Of a stretch of 45,190 nucleotides of DNA, positions 35,411 through 44,783 are shown in pieces; the first letter of the stretch is position 1, and each line of letters opens with the position of its first letter. The DNA comes from Spirulina sp. CCY15215. GTDB lineage: Bacteria > Cyanobacteriota > Cyanobacteriia > Cyanobacteriales > Spirulinaceae. The notes below the pieces were generated by a model. It ran no database searches. It saw only the letters and a program-made list of their open reading frames with translations, and had not been told where the DNA came from. A program made the position numbers and the translations under genes. The stretch spans positions 1 to 45,190 of the forward strand of contig NZ_JACSWA010000610.1 of the NCBI RefSeq assembly GCF_016888125.1. Direction: 5' to 3'.

Positions 35411-38400
35411 TCTACCTTAAACTGCTTCACCACTGCTTGTAATTGTTGTGCCGTTGCCAAAGAATTTTGGAACGTTTCTGAAAGTTCTACAGACTCTTCC
35501 GAAGTGCTGTTAGAAATAGCAGCAACTGCCCGCATAGTTTGGGTGACAGATTGAGATCGATCTAATTGTGTTTGGGTAGCTGCGGTAATATCCTCCACTA
35601 ATTTACCAATCTGGGCAGTTGCAGCCGCGATCGCATTCAAATTGCCCTTGGTTTCTTCTACCAAAGTTGTCCCAGCACTAACGCGAGAAATCGCCGATTC
35701 AGTTACGGCGATCGCTTCCACGGTTTGCTGACGAATTTCCGCCACCAAATTAGAGATTTCCGAAGTCGCATTAGCAGACTGTCGCGCCAGCGATCGCACT
35801 TCATCGGCGACAACAGCAAAGCCTTTACCGTATTCTCCCGCCCGAGTTGCCTCGATCGCTGCATTAAGAGAAAGCAATTGGGTTTGCGTGGCAAAATCGC
35901 CGATCAGATTGACCACGCGATCGATTTTCTGGGAAGATTCACTCAACTCGCGAATCTTCTGGGACGTTTCCGCTACGGTATTGCGAATCGCTAAAATTCC
36001 CTCTACGGTGCGATTCATCGCCGTGTTGCCCGATTTAACTGTCTCGTTGGCATTCTGTACCGCTTGCTCGATCGCCCGCGCATTTGCCCCCACATCTTGG
36101 GAAGAATGCACCATCTTTTGTACCTCGTCGAGGGCAACATTTAATTCTTGAGTTTGCTGCTGTGCTTGGGCTGCCAGTTTGCGTATTTGCATATCGCTGC
36201 CAATTGAAGTCTCAGCAACTTGTGCGGTAACGGTTTGCACCTGCATGACAATTTTTCGCAGACTTTGCAAGGTATTGTTGTAAACATCGGCGATCGTCCC
36301 CATTTCATCTTCCGAGAGAGGGGCGCGAACCGTCAAATCCCCTTCTAATGCCGGACGCACTGCCACTAATAACTCGATCGCCCGACGTTGTAGCATTTCC
36401 CGTGCTTCTTTTTCTCGTTGTGCCGACTCTTCTAACTTACGTGCCTGTTGGCGCAATTGTTCCAAATCTTGCGCCCGTTGTAAAGCCAAACCTAATTGTG
36501 AACCCAATTGTACCATCAGTTGAATTTCCTCACTTTCCCATTCTCGCGTTCCCGAACATTGATAGTTTGCCATCAAACCCCAAAGTTTTTGACCGAGGAA
36601 AATCGGCACGGTAATATAAGCACGAGCCTGAAAACTATCCAATAATTCGAGGTAACAAGTGGAGAAGCCAGAATTATAAACATCATTGGAGGCACGAAAT
36701 TGCTCCCCTTTACGATAGTTACCCCCTTCTGTATCTTTTAAATAAGTATCCCGAGATACGAGTTCTCGCACCCGCATTTGTTGAATGGTGCAACCATCTG
36801 TATCGATATTCGCTTTCGTTTTTTCCAGGAGGCTAACATCTTCAGCTTGAACCCTTAAGAGGGGCAACCAATCGTTTCCGACAGATTCAGCGACAAATTC
36901 TCCACTCCAATCTTCATTAAAGCGGTAAATACCCACCCGATCTGAATTAAAGACCTTGCGGGCTTCTCGCGTGGCAATGTTAAAAATAGTTTCAATATTT
37001 TGCGATTCTTTAATGCGATCGCTAATAGTAAAGATCGCCCGTTCTCGTTCGATCGCCTTTTCCAGTTTGCGAGTTTGCGCCTTCACTCGTTCCAAATCTT
37101 GCCCTCGTTGTAGGGCGATCCCCATTTGAGAACCCAGGTTTGTCACCAGGTTAATTTCTTCTTCACTCCACTCCCTCGGTTGGGAACATTGATAAGTTGC
37201 CATTAAACCCCAAAGTTTTTTGCCGAGAAAAATGGGTACGGTAAGATAAGATCGAGCTTGGAATCGCTCTAAAAGTTCGAGATAACAACGCGAAAAACCA
37301 GCGTTATCAACATCATTGCAAACACGATAGCGATCGCCTGTCCGATAAGTCCCCCCTTGGGTTCGCTCCAAGTAAGTATCTTTACTGACTAAATCTAAAC
37401 TGGTCATTTTCTTGATCGTACAACCCTCGCTATCAATATTGAGTTTTGTAGACTCTAATAGACTTTCATTTTCAATTTGTTCCCGTAACAAAGACTTCCA
37501 GTTTCCCGCTACAGATTCCGCCACAAATTCCCCACTCCAATCTTTATTAAAACGATAAATTCCGACGCGATCGGCTTCCAGTAATTGCCGCACTTCTTGA
37601 GTCGCAATTTTAAAAATCTCATTAGTATCCTGAGATAGTTTAATGCGATCGCCAATTAAAGCCAAAGTGCGTTCTCGTTTGATCGCTTCTTCTAACTTTT
37701 TCGCTTGAGCTTTCACTCGTTCTAAATCTTGCGCCCGTTGCAGAGCAATACTTAATTGAGAACCTAAATTCACCACCAAATTGATTTCTTCTGGAGTCCA
37801 TTCCCTCGGACCCGAACATTGATAAGTTGGCATCAATCCCCAGAGTTTTTTGCCGAGAAAAATGGGTACAGTGATGTAGGCTTTTGATTGAAATCGCTCC
37901 AATAAGTCCAGATAACAGAGTGGAAAATCCGCCTTATCAACATTATTACAGACTCGATATTTATCCCCAGTTTTATAAGTCCCTCCCTGAGTTCGTTCCA
38001 AGTATGTATCTTTGCTGACCAAATCCAAAGCGGTCATTTCTTTCACCGTACAACCCTCTGTATCGATATTCAGTTTCGTTCCTGCTAATATACCTTCATC
38101 TTCAATTTGTTCCCGCAATAAAGACTTCCACTTACCATCAACAGACTCGGCGACAAATTCTCCACTCCAATCCTCATTAAAGCGGTAAATTCCGACGCGA
38201 TCGGCTTCCAGTAATTGCCGCACTTCTTGAGTCGCAATTTTGAAAACTTCCTTAGTCTCTTGGGATTGCTTAATGCGATCGCCAATTAAAGCCAAAGTTC
38301 GTTCTCGTTTCACCGCTTCTTCTAATTGTTTGGCTTGAATCTGTACCCGTTCAAAATCTTGCGCCCGTTGCAAAGCAATACCCAATTGAGAACCTAAATT

Positions 38401-40836
38401 CACCACTAAATTAATTTCTTCTGGAGTCCATTCCCTCGGACCCGAACATTGATAAGTTGGCATCAATCCCCAGAGTTTCTTGCCGAGAAAAATGGGAACC
38501 GTAATGTAAGCACGAGCTTGAAATAGTTCTAATAATTCGATATAACAAGGGGGAAAATTTGCATTATGAATATCATTACAAGCGCGATACTTATCCCCTT
38601 TCTGATAAGTTCCTCCCCGAGTTCTTTCTAAATAAGTATCTTTGCTAATTAAATCCAAACTCGTCATTTTCTTAACCGTACATCCCTCTGTATTGATATT
38701 CACATTCGTCGCTTCTAATAAACTTTCGTTTTCAATTTGTTCCCGCAATAAAGACTTCCATTGCCCATCAACAGACTCGGCGACAAATTCCCCACTCCAA
38801 TCGTTATTAAAACGATAAATCCCCACGCGATCGGCTCCGAGTAATTGCCGCACTTCTTGAGTTGCAACTTTAAAAATGCTTTGAGTTTTTTGTGTTTGCT
38901 TGATGCGATCGCCAATTAAAGCCAAAGTGCGTTCTCGTTTCACCGCTTCTTCTAATTGCTTCGCCTGTCCTTGTAACTGTGCCATATCGTCGGCACGTTG
39001 CAAAGCCAACCCCAATTGAGAACCCAAATTGACCACCAGATCGATCTCTTCTTCCCCCCAAATTCTCGCCCCAGAACATTGATAATTCGCCAATAATCCC
39101 CAGAGCTTATTCCCCAGAAAAATCGGCACAGTCACGTAAGCGCGAGCCTGGAAACTTTCCAGGAGTTTGATATAGCAACCGGGAAAATTAGCTTTGTAAA
39201 TATCATTACAGGCGCGATACTTATCTCCATCTTGATAAGAGCCGCCTTTAGTCCTTTTCAGATAAGTATCGCGAGCAGCCAATTCCCTGACCTGCATTTG
39301 TTTGATCGTACAGCCGTCAGTGTCGATATTATCTGTAGTCCCAGCAATAATTTCCGGATCTTCTGTTTGTGCTTTTGTGAGAGAAATCCAGCCTTCTCCC
39401 ACGGATTCTGCCACAAATTCCCCCCCCCAGTCTGGCGTAAAGCGATAGACAACCACGCGATCGCTTTTGAGGAGTTTGCGAATAGATTCCGTCGCTACCC
39501 GAAAGATCGTTTGTGTTTCCGTAGATTGTTTGATGCGATCGATGGTTTGGGCGACGGCTTTTTCTCGCTCAATCGCTTTTTTCAGCTTTTCACCTTGCAA
39601 GCGCTGTTGGCGTAGGGTTGAGGCTTGCTGTAGGGCGACTCCCAACTGTTCTGCAATTTGCACTAACAGGCGAATTTCCCCTTGTTCCCAAGTTCGGGGG
39701 GCAGAACATTGATAAGTTGCCAGTAAGCCCCAGAGTTTTGTTCCTTGATAAATCCCCACTGTTAAATAAGCACGAGCCTGAATGCGTTCGAGAAGTTCGA
39801 CATAACAGGCTGGAAAGTTCTTATCGTAAATATCATTGGCAACCCGATACTTTTGTCCCTTTGTATAAGCTCCCCCTTGTGTCTTTTCGAGATAAGTATC
39901 AACTATCTCACTGCGACCATTGCGATCGCGGCCTTCCAGCATCAATTTCAAGTTACAATCTTCGCTATTCCCTCGTAAAAGTTCTGCATCTACAGGGTTT
40001 TGCATCAGGGAAGACCAACCCGCCCCCACAGATTCCGCAACAAATTTACCACTCCAATCGGTATTAAAGCGATAAATGCCCACCCGATCAGCTTTAAGTA
40101 ACTGGCGAACTTCTTGGGTTGTGGTTTGAAAGATAGTTTTAATATCGAGGGAACGGCGAATGCGGGTAATCACTTTAGTTGCAGCATTTTCGCGGATTTG
40201 TTGTTGCTCCACTTCTTCCTGAAATTGGTAGCTAACTAAATTGAGAGCTAAAGCAACACTCATTTGTTCTAGTAAACCAATCTCCTTTTGATTCCAGCGC
40301 CGCGCTTCGTTGCACTGTTGGATAGAGAGTAGTCCCCAGACCTTGTTTCCCATGCGGATCGGGCAACTGAGGCCGGCGCGGACTTGATATTTTTCCAGTA
40401 GTTGTAGTTGGTAGGGAGTAACTTTTGTACTGGCGATATAGTCGATCGCCGTACAATCAGCCAGATCGTAGTCTTCTTGGCGATCGCCCCCAAAAAAGGT
40501 AGCGGGGAGGGTTTCCCCGAGGGTAGGAGTCCAACCTCGTTCCACTGCTTCGGCGATCGCCTCTCCTTGGCGATCGCTGCTAAAACGGTAAACTAAGACG
40601 CGGGAGGCTTGTAGTAGTTCTCTGAGGCGATCGCAAGTCAAGGAAAGAAGGGCATTGCGATCGCGAGATTGGCGCATCTGTTCTTGCACTCGGGTGAGTT
40701 GTTGGCGCAGTTGCTCGTATTCTACCTCGAGATTGGGTAGAGCAAGTTTAGTCTGGGTTTCGCTATCTGGCTGGCTACCAGCGCCATTGGCGGTATTGGG
40801 ATCTGAGGCAGAAAGATGAGAGGAAATGGCTGTCAT
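35407..40836 (-). CDS. Seven-GAF soluble methyl-accepting chemoreceptor, putative cyanobacteriochrome photoreceptor
   Basis: 1809 residues with no membrane segment. An N-terminal coiled coil (35-60) precedes seven GAF domains starting near 65, 235, 443, 653, 863, 1073 and 1283. A HAMP-like region (about 1485-1530) and an MCP signalling domain whose hairpin tip is near 1650-1690 (LLSLNAAIEATRAGEYGKGF) follow. GAFs 2-7 keep the canonical bilin cysteine before Tyr (Cys344, 554, 764, 974, 1184, 1394). GAFs 3-7 have a second cysteine exactly 45 residues earlier (Cys509, 719, 929, 1139, 1349) in (D/N)(T/S)(D/E)GCT. GAF1 has Tyr142 at the canonical site. This resembles PixJ, TaxD and PtxD phototaxis receptors, with the second Cys recalling insert-Cys cyanobacteriochromes. 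Chromophore binding is inferred, not shown. It signals to the kinase encoded next. Confidence 0.9.
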   Translation of the reverse strand: MTAISSHLSASDPNTANGAGSQPDSETQTKLALPNLEVEYEQLRQQLTRVQEQMRQSRDRNALLSLTCDRLRELLQASRVLVYRFSSDRQGEAIAEAVERGWTPTLGETLPATFFGGDRQEDYDLADCTAIDYIASTKVTPYQLQLLEKYQVRAGLSCPIRMGNKVWGLLSIQQCNEARRWNQKEIGLLEQMSVALALNLVSYQFQEEVEQQQIRENAATKVITRIRRSLDIKTIFQTTTQEVRQLLKADRVGIYRFNTDWSGKFVAESVGAGWSSLMQNPVDAELLRGNSEDCNLKLMLEGRDRNGRSEIVDTYLEKTQGGAYTKGQKYRVANDIYDKNFPACYVELLERIQARAYLTVGIYQGTKLWGLLATYQCSAPRTWEQGEIRLLVQIAEQLGVALQQASTLRQQRLQGEKLKKAIEREKAVAQTIDRIKQSTETQTIFRVATESIRKLLKSDRVVVYRFTPDWGGEFVAESVGEGWISLTKAQTEDPEIIAGTTDNIDTDGCTIKQMQVRELAARDTYLKRTKGGSYQDGDKYRACNDIYKANFPGCYIKLLESFQARAYVTVPIFLGNKLWGLLANYQCSGARIWGEEEIDLVVNLGSQLGLALQRADDMAQLQGQAKQLEEAVKRERTLALIGDRIKQTQKTQSIFKVATQEVRQLLGADRVGIYRFNNDWSGEFVAESVDGQWKSLLREQIENESLLEATNVNINTEGCTVKKMTSLDLISKDTYLERTRGGTYQKGDKYRACNDIHNANFPPCYIELLELFQARAYITVPIFLGKKLWGLMPTYQCSGPREWTPEEINLVVNLGSQLGIALQRAQDFERVQIQAKQLEEAVKRERTLALIGDRIKQSQETKEVFKIATQEVRQLLEADRVGIYRFNEDWSGEFVAESVDGKWKSLLREQIEDEGILAGTKLNIDTEGCTVKEMTALDLVSKDTYLERTQGGTYKTGDKYRVCNNVDKADFPLCYLDLLERFQSKAYITVPIFLGKKLWGLMPTYQCSGPREWTPEEINLVVNLGSQLSIALQRAQDLERVKAQAKKLEEAIKRERTLALIGDRIKLSQDTNEIFKIATQEVRQLLEADRVGIYRFNKDWSGEFVAESVAGNWKSLLREQIENESLLESTKLNIDSEGCTIKKMTSLDLVSKDTYLERTQGGTYRTGDRYRVCNDVDNAGFSRCYLELLERFQARSYLTVPIFLGKKLWGLMATYQCSQPREWSEEEINLVTNLGSQMGIALQRGQDLERVKAQTRKLEKAIERERAIFTISDRIKESQNIETIFNIATREARKVFNSDRVGIYRFNEDWSGEFVAESVGNDWLPLLRVQAEDVSLLEKTKANIDTDGCTIQQMRVRELVSRDTYLKDTEGGNYRKGEQFRASNDVYNSGFSTCYLELLDSFQARAYITVPIFLGQKLWGLMANYQCSGTREWESEEIQLMVQLGSQLGLALQRAQDLEQLRQQARKLEESAQREKEAREMLQRRAIELLVAVRPALEGDLTVRAPLSEDEMGTIADVYNNTLQSLRKIVMQVQTVTAQVAETSIGSDMQIRKLAAQAQQQTQELNVALDEVQKMVHSSQDVGANARAIEQAVQNANETVKSGNTAMNRTVEGILAIRNTVAETSQKIRELSESSQKIDRVVNLIGDFATQTQLLSLNAAIEATRAGEYGKGFAVVADEVRSLARQSANATSEISNLVAEIRQQTVEAIAVTESAISRVSAGTTLVEETKGNLNAIAAATAQIGKLVEDITAATQTQLDRSQSVTQTMRAVAAISNSTSEESVELSETFQNSLATAQQLQAVVKQFKVD
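36600..40130. repeat. 630-bp domain-length tandem repeats encoding GAF2-GAF7
   Basis: Equivalent landmarks are spaced by exactly 630 bp; for example, the codons for the canonical Cys region lie near 37913, 38543 and 39173. At protein level the canonical cysteines are 210 residues apart five times in a row. GAF4 and GAF5 are nearly identical over about 40 residues in their last third, which suggests recent duplication or gene conversion. Confidence 0.9.
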
Positions 40837-40888
40837 GGCAAATAGAGGTTAAATTTAGTAAATTTTCGCTTTAATTTTTTCGGCTAAG

Positions 40889-40900
40889 AAGATTAATCTT
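40889..40900. promoter_or_regulatory. 12-bp perfect palindrome upstream of the chemoreceptor gene
   Basis: AAGATTAATCTT lies about 52 bp before the start codon of the photoreceptor-kinase operon. It could be an operator for a dimeric regulator. A chance AT-rich palindrome cannot be excluded. Confidence 0.3.
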
Positions 40901-41031
40901 TTCCTTATTGTGGCACGACTCGCTCTAGAGGCACAATTGTTTTTCGCACAAGATAGCTGTAATTCTAAAAATAGGCAACTTAATCAGGGTTCTTTGCAAA
41001 AATATACAAATCGTTAATAATTAATTAATAA

Positions 41032-41661
41032 TCAATTTTCTGTTTGTTTTTTATTCTGACGCGACTCCCGCCAAATTGGAATTGCGATCCAAGTCGTTAA
41101 ACCCAATAAGATTAAAATCCCCAATTGTCCCGCCCAATTGACTAACTGATGTAAAGGAATAATTTGTCCTACAACATAAGCAAATGTTACTGTTACCAAT
41201 GCCCAAACAACAGCACCACTACAATTCCACAATAAAAATTGAAGATAAGGCATTCTGGTAATACCCGCTAAAGGTCCGGCAAAAATCCGCAGTAGGGCTA
41301 TAAATCGTCCAAAAAACACGGCTTTCGCTGCGTTTTTATGAAATCGATCTTTAGCCTCTGTTAAGTATTGTTTGGGAACGCGAAAAAAGCGCTCGATGCG
41401 TTCTAATAAGGATAATCCTCCCCACCTTCCCAGCCAATAGCCAAAATTATCACCCAAAATTGCTCCACCTATTGCCGCGACCAAAACCCACTGATAATCT
41501 AGTTCCCCGCTTCCCGCTAAAAAACCACCGACTAACGTAATTGTTTCTCCTGGTAAAGGTATGCCTGTATTTTCCAAAGCAATTCCCAGAAAGATAACCC
41601 AATAACCATAGTCATGAGCAAGATTTTGAATCGTCTCTAAGGAAAATAATTCTAAAGACAT
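41032..41661 (-). CDS. DedA family membrane protein
   Basis: A 209-residue protein of the DedA/SNARE-associated family. LENTGIPLPGETITLVGGFL holds the E-x-x-x-x-P-x-P-G-E motif, GGAILGDNFGYWLGRWGG the conserved glycine-rich segment, and FFGRFIALLRIFAGPLAGI the F-x-R-F-x3-R motif followed by N and G (LLWNCSGAVVWA). There are four to five hydrophobic segments. DedA proteins act in recycling undecaprenyl phosphate and moving lipids across the membrane, and in maintaining proton motive force. It is on the minus strand upstream of the photoreceptor gene, about 195 bp away, with no evident functional link. Confidence 0.93.
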   Translation of the reverse strand: MSLELFSLETIQNLAHDYGYWVIFLGIALENTGIPLPGETITLVGGFLAGSGELDYQWVLVAAIGGAILGDNFGYWLGRWGGLSLLERIERFFRVPKQYLTEAKDRFHKNAAKAVFFGRFIALLRIFAGPLAGITRMPYLQFLLWNCSGAVVWALVTVTFAYVVGQIIPLHQLVNWAGQLGILILLGLTTWIAIPIWRESRQNKKQTEN

Positions 41662-41876
41662 AGGGAGAAAATTTTAGAAAAATTTAATACTTTTCTCCTA
41701 TTGTGACGGATTGCGGTCAGAAATGTCAATTTACTTTGCTCTTATCCTGAGATCATGACTGGGTGGCGATCGCAATCTGGTCTTTAAGGATTGTAGCGAA
41801 AAGCAGCAGCCTTCAGAACAAATCGATTATTCTGTGGGTTAGTTCAAAATCCACGAAAATTTACCTGTAACTTTGT

Positions 41877-43784
41877 ATGCACCTAAGCGAATTAACTCAT
41901 CCCAATCAACTGCACGGGCTATCTCTCCGACAACTGGAGAATATTGCCAAACAAATTCGAGAGAAGCATCTACAAACCATCGCCGCCAGTGGAGGACATC
42001 TCGGCCCCGGTTTAGGAGTAGTCGAATTAACGATCGCCCTCTACCAAACCCTCGACCTCGATCACGATAAAGTCCTCTGGGATGTCGGTCATCAAGCCTA
42101 TCCCCACAAAATGCTCACCGGACGCTACAACCACTTTCACACCCTACGGCAAAAGAACGGTATTGCGGGCTATCTCAAGCGCTGCGAGAATAAATTTGAC
42201 TTTTTCGGTGCAGGACACGCTTCCACCAGTATTTCGGCGGGTTTAGGCATGGCTATGGCGCGAGATCTCAAAGGGGAAAAATTTAAAGTTGTTGCGGTGA
42301 TTGGTGATGGTGCCTTAACGGGAGGTATGGCACTAGAAGCCATCAACCACGCAGGACATCTGCCCCATACTAATATGATGGTCGTCCTCAATGACAATGA
42401 AATGTCCATTTCTCCCAACGTGGGGGCAATTTCTCGCTATCTCAACAAAGTTCGCCTTTCTAACCCCGTGCAGTTCCTCAGCGATACCCTCGAGGAACAA
42501 TTCAAACACCTTCCCTTTGTCGGCGATCAGCTTTCCCCAGAAATGGAACGCCTCAAAGATAGCATGAAACGCTTATCTGTCTCGAAAGTGGGTGCAGTGA
42601 TTGAAGAATTAGGCTTTAAATATTTTGGTCCCATCGATGGCCATAACTTAGAAGAACTGATCTCCACCTTCAAACAAGCGCATCAAATGCAAGGTCCTGT
42701 CTTGGTTCACGTCGCTACAGTGAAGGGGAAAGGCTATGCGATCGCCGAACAAGACCAAGTGGGTTATCACGCCCAAAAACCCTTCGATCTGAAAACAGGT
42801 AAAGCCCATCCCTCGAATAAGCCCACACCTCCAGGTTACTCGAAAGTGTTTACTCATACCCTCACCACCCTAGCAGAACGCAATCCCAAAATTGTCGGCA
42901 TTACGGCAGCGATGGCTACGGGGACGGGGTTAGATAAGTTCCAGAAAAAACTACCTAAACAGTACATTGATGTGGGAATTGCCGAACAACACGCGGTAAC
43001 ATTAGCGGCGGGTTTGGCTTGTGAGGGAATGCGTCCGGTAGCGGCGATTTACTCTACATTCCTACAACGCGCCTACGATCAGATTGTCCACGATGTCTGC
43101 ATTCAAAATCTGCCGGTTTTCTTCTGTTTGGATCGGGCGGGTATTGTTGGGGCTGACGGTCCCACCCACCAAGGGATGTACGATATCGCCTATCTGCGCT
43201 GTCTGCCTAATATGACGATTATGGCACCCAAGGATGAGGCGGAGTTACAACAGATGGTGGTGACGGGGATCGAACATACAAGCGGACCTATCGCCATGCG
43301 CTATCCTCGGGGTAATGGCGTTGGCGTACCTTTGATGGAGGATGGTTGGGAAGCAATTCCCATCGGTACAGGGGAGATTCTCCGCAGTGGTGACGATATC
43401 TTGCTGTTAGGTTACGGCACAATGGTACAGACGGCGATGCAGGTGGCGGAAATGTTGAGCGAACATGGGGTTGCTGCAACGGTCATTAATGCCCGTTTTG
43501 TCAAGCCTTTGGATACGGAGTTGATTTTGCCTTTAGCGCAGCGCATTGGCAAGGTTGTCACTTTGGAGGAGGGCTGTTTGATGGGGGGTTTTGGTTCTGC
43601 TGTGGCGGAGTCTCTGTTAGATAATGATATTCTCGTTCCGGTGAAGCGGTTTGGGGTACCGGATATTTTGGTGGATCACGCTTCTCCTAATGAGTCTAAG
43701 GCTGATTTGGGTTTGACGGGTTCGCAAATTGCTGAGAAGGTTTTACAAATGTTCTTTAGTAAGCAGCCTTCTGTGGTGAGTTAG
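41877..43784 (+). CDS. dxs: 1-deoxy-D-xylulose-5-phosphate synthase
   Basis: The 635-residue, full-length, transketolase-like enzyme uses thiamine diphosphate to condense pyruvate and glyceraldehyde-3-phosphate, the first step of the MEP isoprenoid pathway. Motifs: [35 protein letters not shown], the thiamine diphosphate site [13 protein letters not shown] with [27 protein letters not shown] with the catalytic Glu and His, and [16 protein letters not shown]. In cyanobacteria the pathway feeds carotenoids, the chlorophyll phytyl chain and quinones. It is monocistronic as far as can be seen, with about 215 bp of free sequence upstream and a MITE seven bases after the stop. Confidence 0.97.
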   Translation: MHLSELTHPNQLHGLSLRQLENIAKQIREKHLQTIAASGGHLGPGLGVVELTIALYQTLDLDHDKVLWDVGHQAYPHKMLTGRYNHFHTLRQKNGIAGYLKRCENKFDFFGAGHASTSISAGLGMAMARDLKGEKFKVVAVIGDGALTGGMALEAINHAGHLPHTNMMVVLNDNEMSISPNVGAISRYLNKVRLSNPVQFLSDTLEEQFKHLPFVGDQLSPEMERLKDSMKRLSVSKVGAVIEELGFKYFGPIDGHNLEELISTFKQAHQMQGPVLVHVATVKGKGYAIAEQDQVGYHAQKPFDLKTGKAHPSNKPTPPGYSKVFTHTLTTLAERNPKIVGITAAMATGTGLDKFQKKLPKQYIDVGIAEQHAVTLAAGLACEGMRPVAAIYSTFLQRAYDQIVHDVCIQNLPVFFCLDRAGIVGADGPTHQGMYDIAYLRCLPNMTIMAPKDEAELQQMVVTGIEHTSGPIAMRYPRGNGVGVPLMEDGWEAIPIGTGEILRSGDDILLLGYGTMVQTAMQVAEMLSEHGVAATVINARFVKPLDTELILPLAQRIGKVVTLEEGCLMGGFGSAVAESLLDNDILVPVKRFGVPDILVDHASPNESKADLGLTGSQIAEKVLQMFFSKQPSVVS

Positions 43785-43790
43785 TTAAGA

Positions 43791-43894
43791 TTAGGACTTA
43801 CGCATTGACCCCATAGCGGGTAAGATCCTTGCATTACCACAACAAGAGAATACGGGAGTGGTAGGGTCTTGCTCCTTAGCTGTGTAAGTCCTAA
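43791..43894. mobile_element. MITE copy 2
   Basis: A 104-bp element with terminal repeats TTAGGACTTACGCA and TGTGTAAGTCCTAA (13 of 14 pair). It has no coding capacity. Read on the minus strand it matches copy 1 (30531) through most of its length, including the CAGCTA(A/G)GGAGC(A/G)AGAC block. It sits between the dxs stop and the unknown gene at 43932. TTGCTC (43869) and TAATTT (43892), spaced by 17 bp across its right end, could be a weak promoter. Confidence 0.8.
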
Positions 43895-43931
43895 TTTTGT
43901 ATATTACGACGCGATCGCGACCCGATAAAAT

Positions 43932-44732
43932 ATGAATGCTAAATTACCAGACGGATATCGAGACAGATTGTGCGGCTTGCTCCAAGCAGAATGGCGCGGC
44001 GGAGAAAGTTATACTAAATTTGCTGCTCGTCTCGATTTAGGCTCGGGAAAGATCGTTAAAGCATGGTTAACGTTAGATTTTCGAGCCGAACCCGATCCGC
44101 AAAAATTGAGAAAATTGGCACATCATCTCGGTTGGGAATATTGGCAATTAATGCGCTATCTCGACACGGGAGATCGCCCCGACTCGCTTCTTTTAGGAGG
44201 AGAAAATCTCACTTTGGAAAATTTGGAAAATATTGACGAAAATATTGAAGATGGCACAACGCCGAGGGTATTATCAGCCTTACAAGAAATGTCCGATCTA
44301 GCAACCAAAACGATTCAATTGGTGAAGATGTTTCCAGAGCCAGAATTTCCATGGCCAGAGCCTTCTGTAACGCAATCTAAGCTATTGTTAGCCAAACCTC
44401 CTGCATTGAAAAATCTTCCTCAAGCGATCGCCTATTGTATTGAGAAGTCGCGTCAAACTCCTTCTCAGATTGAGGATAGAATTCGCGCTATCCGCTATTA
44501 CGGTTCTTCAGAGGTCAAAATGACTTTAGAAGAGTTTGAGGCGATTCGTCGAGGAGAAATACTCCCTAGCAATGAAGCCACGATGGAGGCGATCGCGGAT
44601 ATTGTCGATCGCGATCGCGAAGTTTTTACGATTCAAGAGTGGTTAAGCACTTGGATTGTATCTATTTATACTATGTCTGCAAAGATGAGGGAGGAAAAAG
44701 TAGAAAGTTGTTTGCAGGTTGAAGTTTCCTAA
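43932..44732 (+). CDS. Unrecognised protein with a possible N-terminal HTH
   Basis: A 266-residue soluble protein. The N-terminus (1-75) looks like a helix-turn-helix of the XRE kind: RDRLCGLLQAEWRGGESYTK, FAARLDLGSGKIVKAWL and LRKLAHHLGWEYWQLMRYLD. A linker rich in Pro and Glu follows (about 133-150), and then a second helical region (NLPQAIAYCIEKSRQTPSQI, MTLEEFEAIRRGEILPSNEA, MEAIADIVDRDREVFTIQEW) that also reads like a diverged HTH. No family is firmly recognised. It may be a DNA-binding regulator. The start has only a weak ribosome binding site. It is convergent with the coiled-coil gene at the right edge, and the upstream MITE may have brought or disturbed its promoter. Confidence 0.6.
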   Translation: MNAKLPDGYRDRLCGLLQAEWRGGESYTKFAARLDLGSGKIVKAWLTLDFRAEPDPQKLRKLAHHLGWEYWQLMRYLDTGDRPDSLLLGGENLTLENLENIDENIEDGTTPRVLSALQEMSDLATKTIQLVKMFPEPEFPWPEPSVTQSKLLLAKPPALKNLPQAIAYCIEKSRQTPSQIEDRIRAIRYYGSSEVKMTLEEFEAIRRGEILPSNEATMEAIADIVDRDREVFTIQEWLSTWIVSIYTMSAKMREEKVESCLQVEVS

Positions 44733-44783
44733 ATTTCCTAAAATTGGAAGGGCGATCGCACTCTCCCCGAAATGCGATCGCCA

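Noticed and set aside
36348-36614. 88-codon plus-strand ORF inside the chemoreceptor region
   Set aside because: It is antisense to the conserved GAF7-to-HAMP region, with no ribosome binding site or family.
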